The notes under the pieces: model-generated
Database searches by the model: none
What the model saw: the letters and a program-made list of their open reading frames with translations, nothing else
What the model was told of the DNA's origin: nothing
Assembly: GCA_020698575.1 (NCBI GenBank)
Contig: CM036241.1
Location: 10,582,416 to 10,646,415 of the forward strand
Direction: 5' to 3'
Source of the DNA: Bostrychus sinensis
Lineage: Eukaryota; Chordata; Actinopteri; Gobiiformes; Eleotridae
DNA: 64,000 bases
Made by a program: the position numbers and the translations under genes
Shown here: positions 22,806 to 33,900 of the stretch, piece after piece
Position numbering within the stretch: the first letter of the stretch is position 1
How the letters are laid out: each line of letters opens with the position of its first letter

Positions 22806-24029
22806 GTAATGTTCAAATACAATAACTTTGCCTTTCCATGATATTCTGTTTTATTGATTTGTGCCTGTATTTAAAAATCTGTTTCCGTTTTTAGGCTTCA
22901 AATTGGCAGAACATTAAAACCATATTTCCCATTATACCAGTTGGAAACCACTCAATTATTCCATAATATGCAAATTCAGAAAGTCATAAATTGCACAACA
23001 GTCCTTTCTATTCACAGCCTCTAAAAAAAACATTAGTAAAGGCATCATTCCAGTTACTTTGTCTTTCTCTTCCTCCTTCCTTCTTTTTAAATCTGTCTTG
23101 CAAAAGAGGAACTCTGGCTCTTGTTATGATCCTTCCAAGAAATATTTTAAAGTTATTAAACCACTGCCTACTTTAAAAGCCGAGCAGCAGAACACTGGGG
23201 AATTCTTGACACTCCTTTCTCACACACAGTAACTAGGGCTGTGCCAGAGGGACCTGTAAAACTTCATCTGCAGGAAAGAGGAAAATAAAGTTGTACATTC
23301 AACAACAACATAATAAAATGACTTATGAGTGTTTTCGGGCAAGCAGTTTAGTCTTACTGTTTCTGAGTTTGAGACATTACTTAATTGCTTAAAAAGAAAG
23401 ATGACGACAGCAAAACAACATCATTATATTCACTAACTCATGGACACTGCAATTATCTTGCTCATGAACAAAGGAAAATATTTGTCTCAATGGTTCAAGG
23501 TTATTCAAACAATAAAACGGTAATCTATAATTATCTGTAGACCCCAGCCTAATTAGTATCTGTTATCATATGTACTGCTTTTGGGTCGTTATAGTGTACA
23601 ATAAACCCTGCCAGATTGTTTGTCAACGACTCCACTGGACAAGAAGGCAACAAAATCTGCTGCTAGTCTGCATTAAATGATAACTGGGCTTGTGAAAGTG
23701 ATAGGTTTATGTATGTAGTACACGACAAAGTAAAGTAAATACGATATAAAACGAGTCCTCGATTTTGTAACTCGGTCAGGATGACATATTTAGTCCTTTG
23801 ATTAAAAAGGAGCAAAATTGAATGGTGCTAAAAAGGATCATTAACTTGTGCACTGCTGCCATCTGGTGGATAAAACCCGTAAATTCAAATACATGTTACA
23901 AAATAGTGATTAAATAACTGTATTACGTTTAGTCGCTCAAATTACACCTCCTTAGTTTTACATAGACAAGTAGCAAACAGTGTCTACATTATGTTTTGCT
24001 GATCTTTCTTTGGTTGTAGTTTTGTGTTT
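22806..24029. other. Intergenic DNA upstream of poc1a
   Basis: AT-rich; no element ends or exons recognised. Holds the distal poc1a upstream region. Confidence 0.4.
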
Positions 24030-24273
24030 TTATAGTTTGTGGCGGCGGTACTGTCTCTTTAAGAGCTGACGTCAGAGCTCGCCGCCCAACAGCGGCGCGG
24101 AAACTGAACTCTGTTGTTGTTAGCGGCTACAGCTAACGCCAACAGCTAACGTGAGCCTCAAACCTTAAACACTTTATATTTTATTTATTTATCAATGTGT
24201 GGGAAAGGGCTCGCTACAGTCTGAACGGTAGGAACTGTTTCCCCCTAGTGTTTGGACTTTGATATCCGAAAAG
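24030..24273 (+). promoter_or_regulatory. poc1a: poc1a promoter and 5' UTR region
   Basis: GC- and CpG-rich patch in AT-rich surroundings directly before the ATG, without a TATA box. A palindromic CRE (TGACGTCA) lies at 24067-24074, and AGCTAACG occurs twice (about 24130 and 24144). A CREB/ATF-driven housekeeping-type promoter is inferred. I see no clear RFX X-box here, unlike in the nested b9d2 upstream region. Confidence 0.6.
24067..24074. promoter_or_regulatory. CRE-like site TGACGTCA
   Basis: Perfect palindromic cAMP-response element core, about 200 bp upstream of the poc1a ATG, within the CpG-rich patch. The sequence match is exact; function is inferred. Confidence 0.55.
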
Positions 24274-24288
24274 ATGACTTCTGCTCTG
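24274..24288 (+). CDS. poc1a: poc1a coding exon 1
   Basis: Five codons (MTSAL) before the strong donor CTG|GTGAGT, phase 0. The amino end of POC1 proteins is short and variable, so the exon is placed by its donor, by the GC-rich promoter-like DNA just upstream, and by exact frame continuity with exon 2. The 5' UTR probably begins between about 24050 and 24200. Confidence 0.8.
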
Positions 24289-27200
24289 GTGAGTACAGTA
24301 ATGCTAATGTCTTACCTGAAGTTTGCTTTGTATTTACACTGTCGGTACACAGCGAATACAGTCTTCACAAACTATTATACGCAATATCACATAGTAAACA
24401 TAATATAATTGCATGCAATGTTAGCTAACCTAAGGTTAACGTTACATGTTTTAAAACTAAAAAGTCTTCTTAACATTACCTTCCAAATGTTTAAAGTTCT
24501 TCATGATGAGGTAAGTTAGTACAGCTAATATCAATGTCTTGCAACTTTTCTGTTGGATAAATAGTTTTGTAATGGATATGTAGGCTACTGTTTACCTAAA
24601 TTAAAGTGAATGTCAAGGGATACAGTTCACATTTATAAGCACCTGTATTTATCTTCCTCCTTGTCTGTGTTGCAGTGTGGGAGGTGTTCATTATTAACTG
24701 TTATATAATATAGAAAACAGTTTGTGTTTTATTGCATATTTGCTACATCTTGGATCCGTAATAACTTGTAATATGTGGGTATTTATAAAGGTACACCATA
24801 TTTAAATGTATTAAATACGTGTTGATGAAATCTACATTTAATGTATATGTACATACATTAGGCTTATGAAATGTAGAATTGATGGTATATACTAAGTGAA
24901 TTAGATCAGTTGTCTTAATTGCTTAAGCTACAACTTAAAACACTCAAACAGAAGTTAGAAAACCGTTTGTCAGATTTACAGTATATATTGCCTTTAGTAG
25001 AAGACTTGTGCATTGTCCTTCCCAACAATAATCAATATTGTGTTATAATATCACTCATTAACAAAACAATATGAAAACGTACTTTTATTCATATAAAGGT
25101 AAATATAAATCTAGAAAAACATATTCCAGCATATGCAAATACACACTACTCTTGGTTCTGTTAATATACTTTATCTATTACAAAGCAATGTTTAACTCTC
25201 GACACCAAATTTATCAAATCGACTCATGATGATGCCCAGTTCCAGCTCCACGGTGCCCATGGCCTCGGTCTGGAGCCTGTATCTGTCTGCCCCGCTGTAG
25301 ACGGTGTCTGGGCTGCGGAGCTGGGGACCTCCGCCGACAAACGTGTGGGCCAGCTGCTCCTGCCACGTGCCGAGCGGTCTCCATGTCACACAGCTGACCC
25401 GGTGATGTCCCGGGCTGGAGGGGATGTGGCAATAACCGTATCCATACAGCTGGCAGCGCCCAAACGAGTCCTGGTGCCAGACTTGAAGATGGATCTTTGG
25501 CCACCCCTGCAGTCCCTTGGTCGCGTAATGGAGATCAATGGGGTGGCTCCAGTACGCAGTCTCCCCGATCTGAGGACTGTCCACCTGGGTCTGTCCCTCC
25601 TTCAGCCCGGACAGAAGCCTCCACGCTCCGCCCGTGTGAACTCCCCATTTACAAAACAGACTGTTCTGCGGAAAACCACTGGCGCCCACTATTTGACCTA
25701 TAACGTGGAGCTCTGCCATGTCAAAATGCAACCATACAAAAAAAACAAACCAAAATCAGAGTCTCCAGTTACCGAGTAGATTAGCGTTAGCCGTTAGCTC
25801 CCGTCTCCTTGGCAACGGAGCTTGCGTTCTTCACATTGTTCGTGCCTTAGACTTTTAAATTGTCTATGTACTTTTTATGGCAAATGCGTGCTTTTAAAAT
25901 AAGTGAAATGCATAACACGTCCGTAATGGGGTGTTCTGTTTAGTTAAATGCAGAGTCCCGGAGTCTACAGAGCTGAGTTTTGCCGATTAGCTTAGCGTTA
26001 GCCGTTAGCTTACTGCTGCTTTGCGTTTCCTTGGCAACGCAGCTTACGTCCTTCAAACTCTTTAGGCCCTGAGTTTAGCCGCGCAGGCAAACAAGTCCCT
26101 GCGTAAAAATGTTCTTATTTAATGTGTAAACCAAACATTAAAACTGTATTTTTAAAAAGCAGACCGTTGTATTTTCGAGTAGCTTGAACAGCGGAATGCA
26201 GAGATTCCCGGTTAGCAGCCGCGCATGACGTACTTCCTTTGCGTCGCTTTTAAAAATAAGGCTCACCCTGCTGGGAAAAAAATAAATAAATAAACTTCAG
26301 TAGTGCGTAGGACAAAACTTACAAAGCCACCATTTTGTTCGTAAAGTTGTGTTTACAATAGGCTTTACATCAAATAAGGAACAAAAGTGATAAACTAATG
26401 AAGACATTCTTTTTCTTTATTATATTATCGAAAAATGAGTCAAACAAATGAATTAAATGTGCTTTTTTAACAACATGTAATCGTAATTATAAGTTTTAGT
26501 TAAGAGAGCAATGATTAACTATGAATAATTCTAGTTTTGTAAATACATTTAGCTTAGTCTATGTGCTCTAAATAAAATTCAAACTAAATCAATATAACCT
26601 ACTGATATACTTCAACTGGCCCTACATCAAGATAACCTTATATAAGACTGGTAAGGGAGTCATTCAATTAAAAGTGGTTCAAGTATTTTTTAATTTAGTT
26701 GATGAATACAGTACAAGCTAGGGTCTAGCCTCACCTATGCTTCTGTTGAAACGAATTACTGACTTCTAAATAGTAGTGTGGAAAATGGTGATCTGCGTTC
26801 CATATTTTCAAGATTCAAAGACTCAAAGCATTTATTGTCATATGCACTGTAAGGAAGCATGTTTACCTGTACCTGTTATTTGCTGTCCACACTGAAGGTC
26901 ACATAAAATCGAAGGTAAAAAATAAAATAAAATGTATATATTGAAACGCTTTGATACTGCAAACATGTTTATAATTATTTAATGCTATTATGAAAACATG
27001 ACATGCAACAGCCTTACTGTAATGTATTTTTTTCTCACAATGTTTTTATGTCCATTTTTCTTTACTGTCAACATTTAATAAACTTTACTGCATAAATTGT
27101 TTTGTTTTTCTACAGTCGGATCCAACCCTAGAGAGGCATTTTAGGGGCCACAGAGACACTGTGACTAGTGTGGACTTCAGCTGCACTATGAAGCAGATTG

Positions 27201-30200
27201 GTAATGTTTGAATCATTTTTATGCGGTCATATTCCATGTACCCCTGATGGTGTTTATTTTTACAGTCTGTCAGTATACTATATTTGTGCCTTCTTTCAGC
27301 CACGGGTTCCTCTGACTCCTGTGTGATGATATGGAACATGAAACCTCAGATGAGAGCTTATCGTTTTGATGGCCATAAAGATGCTGTTACTTCAGTGCAG
27401 TTTTCTCCATCTGGACATCTCGTAGCTTCTGCCTCTAGAGACAAGACTGTGAGGCTTTGGGTGCCCAGCATGTAGGTGTTGTCCTCATTTTTTAATACAT
27501 CTCATCTTTTACCTGAAAACTCACTGAGGTGTTTGTGTTTTAGGAAAGCAGAGTCCACAGTGTTCAAAGCTCACACAGCCACAGTACGAAGCGTTAGTTT
27601 TTCTGGAGATGGACAGAATCTGGTCACAGCCTCAGACGACAAGACGGTGAAGGTGTGGACCGTTCACAGACAGAAGTTTCTTTTCTCCTTAAACCAGCAC
27701 ATCAACTGGGTCCGCTGTGCCAGGTACAATATGCAATATTTCAGTAGTTTTCAAACTGTGTTTGTGAATGAATCATTAAATCTGCTTAGTTTTCACATAA
27801 TGCAAGGGCCTCATATTGAATTAATGCATATATTTTATTTATTAAGAAACTTAACTTTTAAATACCAAAATACATTTATTTTGGCAATTAAATAATTTAG
27901 CTCACAAGTGAAATGGAGAATTATTGTGGAAAAAAATGTTTTGTCCAATCTCTTTTAGGTTTTCTCCAGACGACCGGCTGATTGTCTCGACCAGTGACGA
28001 TAAGACAATAAAGTTGTGGGACAAAAACAACAGAGAGTGCATTCATTCTTTTTATGAACATGCTGGGTAAGATGTTTTTAGCAGAAATATTTGGGTCTGT
28101 TAAATCATCAATCAAAAAAAATCAATAAATTATTATTTATTTTTTTATTTCTTTAAGTTATGCAAATCATGTAGACTTCCACCCAAGTGGCACATGTATA
28201 GCTGCAGCTAGTACGGACAACTCTGTGAAGGTGTGGGACATCCGGTCTCATAAGATGCTACAACATTATCAAGGTAAGACACTGAGAGGAAATTTTAAGC
28301 TTTAAGATTTATAGATGGTATTAGGCCTGCACAATATCAAGAAAACAGCCACAGCTGTTGAGTTTTGAATCCCTGGTATAGACTACTAAATGGTTACCTT
28401 TGTGTTACTCGGACTTTTTCCTTGTTTAATTTTCCAAGTGTTTTATTTTTTTTATTACAATAACAATAATAGCCAATTGCCATGTAAATACAAATTTAAT
28501 TGGTGCAATTAATATTAATTGTTTGTCATTACAGTCTAGTGTACTTTTTTCTTTTTTTCTCAGTTAGTTTGATTTTGATGTTTATTCTACATGTTTCTTA
28601 ACTAAAAGTGCATTTGTCTCAGGTTCATCAGAAGAATTCTTAAGCATGTTTGGAAAAGAGAGTTTTTTACCAAAAACATTTTCCTCTAGTTTCAAAGGTG
28701 CCATAAAACATATAAAGTTGTTCTGTCTGTCTTCAAGCCAAAGAGAAATTTTTATTGTAATAGCTACAAGTTGGTTTTATTATAAATATGGTTATGATTA
28801 ACTTAAAATGACATCTCTGTTGTAAAGAAAAATATTGCAGCCCCTTCAGTTTTAGTAGAAATTAATTTAATTACACGTTTCAGCCAGCAGAGGGACCCAA
28901 AACATTTCAAATGGTCATCTCTGTACTGTCATTAGAACCAGGTCATATCGCGCTCCATTGATTGATTGAAGATTGCTGCTTACTGCTAACAAATACACAA
29001 ATAGAAAAGCAATGAGTGAACACATATAATACATGACATTTGTGGGATTTTATTTACCTAACCAAAATTCTAAATGTGAATGTTTTTTTTGTCTTTTTTA
29101 AGAATATATGAATGCTTTTGCCTTTCCCAGTGCACAGTGGCATAGTGAACGGCTTGTCCTTCCATCCGGCCGGTAACTTTCTCATAACTGCATCCAGTGA
29201 CTCAACAGTGAAGATACTTGACCTGGTGGAAGGCAAGCTGCTGTACACACTCCATGGGCATCAGGTACAATCACACAAAACTACCACAAAACTCAACATT
29301 TTGGATATCCAGTCTTGTTGTACCCCCTGTTCCTCTGTTTTCAATCCTGTGTGAACTGTATGTGGGAGCATGTTTGACATATTTTTTATTTATTTTTTTA
29401 TTGTTTGAAAAGTGTGTGTGTAAAGTGTGCATGGACACCTTTTTATGATGTGGTGTATTTTAGTACTTGCCAGGCGAGCAGGCGGCCCACTCACGATGAC
29501 TCATCTTAGGGTTGTTGGAAGGAAACACTGCCTACATTTTTTTTTTCCTTCTGGATCTTCTTTTTGTTCTCTGTCTCGTGTCTGCGTCCATCTCTGGTTC
29601 ACTCGGACCACATGTGTGTCCCTGGTATGTTTGAGAACTGGCTGTATTAGTAGCATTTCATTACCGTTGCACTAACCTTTAATATATCCTTTCAAGAGCT
29701 TCACAATCTTGGAAAAACATGCAATCTACAATAACTTATGTTGAATATTCTGATTATATGATATGGCCCTTTTGGTTTAGTAAAAGTTTGACTGATTTTG
29801 TTGATATAAAAACGGCAAAAGACAGCGGACTAACTTCCACCAGTCTAAGCTATGGTTATATCTGTATTAAAAGACTGGATCACGGCTTGACCTGATCTAA
29901 ATGTAACTAATTTGGAGCAAAATGTGAGACTAAATATGATTATAACCAAGACCTTATTGTTTGAAGGCTCCACAATTTAATGTAAGGCTCTGTTTGGAAT
30001 AATATGGATGATTACAGTTTGTTATATTCCATTTAGGGTAAATTTGCCATATATTGTGCAGCTCTATTAAAATCATAAATACTTAAGAAGCTAGACAAGC
30101 CCAAAAGCTATTTGTGTGTCTACAGAACAGTTGTGGATTAAGTTTCGACACTGTCAGCAAGCTTATGTTGAAAATAATGAGCGTGCTTTTCCTCCAGTAG

Positions 30201-30882
30201 TGCTCAGTTTGTCCTCCCTGGGCAGTTGTAGTAACTGGAAGTAATGGCTGCTTCCATTGAATTCAGTGTTCAAGTTTTCAAGTGTCTATTTTTACAACAC
30301 AGACCTAAAAAACATTGTTATGTCGGTGCAGGTTCTCGGTCATCCAGGTGAAATTCAGTAAAAAGGATAAGGAAGAAAGCTTTGTTTTTCTGATAATGTC
30401 GCTTGGATGAAACGTCTTCTGAAAACAAAACTTTGTCCAGATGCCTTTCTTAAAACCTTTTTACAAAACATTAATATACTCCTTATTCATATAGCCATAG
30501 TTTTTGATGGGTGATGTTAGTCCAAAGCTTTTTTTGTAGTGTAGTCTAAATTACAGTGGCTCAGGTGATGGAGCGTATGGTAACCAGAAGGTTGAGGGTT
30601 TGAATCGCGCTCTCCCTCGTTCATACTGTGTTTGCATCCTAGGGCAAGACACTTCACCCACCTTGCCTGTATGAATGTGTTCGTGTGGTGATGTGTTTGG
30701 TGGTGGTTGAAGAGGCCTTAGGTGCAGAATGGCAGCCATGTCTCCATCAGTCTGTCCCAGGGCAGTTGTGCTTACAAAAGTAGCTCACCATCACCGAGTG
30801 CGACTGAGGAGTGAATGAGTAATGCCCCTAATTGTAAAGCAACATTGAGTGTCCAGAAAAGCACTAAATAAGACTAAGATTA

Positions 30883-30927
<45 letters not shown>

Positions 30928-33900
30928 TAAACTTTTTACAAGTTTCATTCAGGGGGTATCAAAATACCACACTTCATATCATCATCACAATATCCAAAAT
31001 AATATGTGTTTTATATAGTACATCTCTAGAAGTAGTTTCTCTAGTGCATGTAGCTTATTTGTTTTTCCATCTGTTTTTTTCTGCCTGCTAGCCTTCCCCT
31101 TTTATTAAAAATATTTAAAAAACACGCCCTTCTCATCAAAATACCTAATTTCCTGTCTCCTTTTGCTGTTGTCTTACCGGTGACTGTGCCAATCTGCTGT
31201 GAGTGCTTGTGATGTTTAATTGTCTCAGTGGAAACATACCTCAAGATGAGAGGGCTCCATCTGCCGTGTGTGGGCTTCCAGGTTCATGTCTGCTGTATAC
31301 ACTTGTATTTGCTGTGATGGCTGGGATGAGTATTTCTAATTTCGTTTAATTGGTCTCCGGGCTCTCATGAAAGGAATGACACATCCACTCATCTCATCTC
31401 ACACGGGGCTTTTGGACTGAAACAATACAAGTAATTTACTCAGCAACAATTAAAAATAATGTTCAGACAAGATAAGATTTGGAGTGTGGAGTCTTTCCTG
31501 TGTTACTGTGGGTCGTCTCCAGCTTTCTCCAACCGTACAAAGACATGCTTGTGTAGGTGAAAGATGAATCTAAATTGTTTTAGTGAATGAATATGAGAGT
31601 GAATGGTTGCCTGTCAGTGTCTTTAAGTGTCAGCCCTGCAAGAAACTGATCATTGTCCAGCAGGGGTGTAACGATACATTTTTGCAATGATATGATACGC
31701 ATCAATTAGAATCGTTTTGATACGATTTAAGAACGATATTGGCTAATTTGGAATGCTACGATTCAATACGATTCAACATCTTCATATTGATAATTAATAC
31801 AGCAACATTTTGCCAAAAATCTTAAAACTTTACTCTCAAATGTAGCCTCGCAGCCGGAGTTGATTATGTCCAGTAGACAAAGAGCGAAGACAAGTTGAAT
31901 ATAACATTTTATTTCATTAAAAATACAAAAATGACATCCAAAAAGCCGTATCTGGTTTTATTTTAACATGCAAATTTCTAATATCAGTATTTCCATTATT
32001 ATAGATCGATTTTAACCATGTATATAGATACACACTTCCTAGAAAACGATACAATATAAGGTAATGCGTATCGATATAGTTGTATCGTAGGACAAAAAAT
32101 CGATACATTGACATAGTTACTGTATCATTACAGCCCTATTGCCCAAGATGTACGCCATTTAGCTGCTGGGATAGGCTCTGGATGATGAATAGATAAGGAT
32201 GAATACATTTCTGGTTTTACTATAAATTAAAAGGAATCAGTGGAAGCAATTTTATGTTAATTTTTCAAAAATTAAGGCCTTGAATGGCATTGAAAAGCAT
32301 TCAATTTGATTCTCACAGGCATTAAAAATTTATAAATATTTTTTTAAGTAAAATTGGTGATATTACTACTTTTATTTGTGAATATTAAAGGCACTGTAAG
32401 CAGCATGCACCCGTACTGGTTTGAAAATAGTACTCCATGTCTAAATCAAAATCAATCAAATCTAAATCAAAACAATGGTCTGTGGGTCTTTCCTCTTTTC
32501 TGATTGGACGATCAGTAATGCAGGGTAGAACCAAAACTAAAAATGTGAACAAAAAGAACTTGGTCATTATGTAAAATCTACCGTATTTTCCGCACTATAA
32601 GGTGCACCTAAAAGCCTCTAATTTTCTCAAAAACCGACAGTGCGCCTTATAATCCGATGTGCCTTATATATGGATCAATGTTGGTTAATTATGGCTACCG
32701 TGTTCAGGGGGCATCGCCGAAGTGACAGCGGTAAAAACGGTAAAGGGGAATTCCAGTCCCAGCTGTTCATGTGTGCCATAGGCGTGTTTATGGATCCTGC
32801 CGCAAAAGAACAAGGAGGCGCGGCCTTTGCTCCATCTCAGTAGAAGAGTTGCGACATTGAGGGGACAGAAAACTGAGCGCTCGAATGCTGTTCATGTAGC
32901 TTTGAACTGTGACAAATGGAGTTGGAAATACATTGTTTTCAACGAGGGCGGTGCAAATAAGAGCTACCGGTAAGTACGGTACCGTATTGTGAATGCACTA
33001 ACTTGTTTTGGGAGTGAACGGAGTTGTAAGAACGCTGGTTTGTATTCTATTAATAAAGTTTGACTGACTGACTTATCTGTTTTATTGACATTCCCTTTAG
33101 CGCAGCTCCATCTAGTGGATGCATAACGCAACCCCAGCCATTACAATAGCTTCTATTCAATGCACCTTATAATGCGGTGCGTCCTATATATGAAAACAGT
33201 TTTAAAATAGGCCATTCATTGAAGGTGCGCCTTATAGTGCGAAAAATACGGTATTTTAATTGTGAATAAAATAGCTGTACCATTGTTAAGAGTTAAACAA
33301 ATATTTGATTTAAACATGTTTACCTCATATCTTGGTACACGTGGGTAATTTTTATGAAATATAAAAAGTATATATTGCTTGACTTTCATCTTTATTGGTG
33401 CTTTATGAACTGTATTTTACAATACTTGCAAATACATTTTTGACAATTTAAGCTGCTGCGATTGTATGTTTATGGCATTAAAAAGCATCAAAATTGACTT
33501 GCTGATACCTGCTGGAACCCTGAATATAACAACTGTAAAACAATTTTGGTAATAAATCTCCTTTAAAAAGGTGAAGCTAAACACTCCTGTCTGTTAATTA
33601 GATAATAGAGCATCTTGAACAAAACTCCCTAAAATGTAGGAGATTGGTACAGCTGGGAATAAATCTTGTCTAGTGTTTACTGAAGCAGAATAAGTAGAGC
33701 TGTACCTCCAACCTCTCACACCTCTACACCAAGATTTATTGTCTTACTCATTTTAGTTATCGGCAACACATTTAAGTCTGCTGTAAGTATAATTCTCATG
33801 TGACTATATATGTGACTTTTCCTATAGCAGGCAGGAAGTGGTTAGTTCCCCCATAAGAGACCAACAATTCAGCCCCCGTGACCACTGTGCCTCTCCCAAG

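Larger units (their letters stand above)
25750..26250 (-). promoter_or_regulatory. b9d2: b9d2 upstream region built of about three tandem units
   Basis: Related blocks start with CAGAG near 25757, 25951 and 26199. Units 1 and 2 share GCGTTAGCCGTTAGCT (25784 and 25995), then CTTGGCAACG, AGCTT and CGT.CTTCA, offset by 211-222 bp. Unit 3 is more diverged. The DNA is CpG-richer than its surroundings. It lies directly 5' of the b9d2 ATG on the minus strand, so it is the probable promoter. Two X-box-like RFX sites are listed separately. Confidence 0.55.

Noticed and set aside
25345..25779. 144-codon plus-strand frame
   Set aside because: Mirror of the b9d2 coding strand; open because of b9d2 codon composition.
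27284..27895. Separate short WD-repeat genes
   Set aside because: They are single exons of poc1a reading into introns; splice sites join them in frame.
32640..32843. 67-codon frame
   Set aside because: Internal to the pogo-like MITE and unrelated to any transposase motif.
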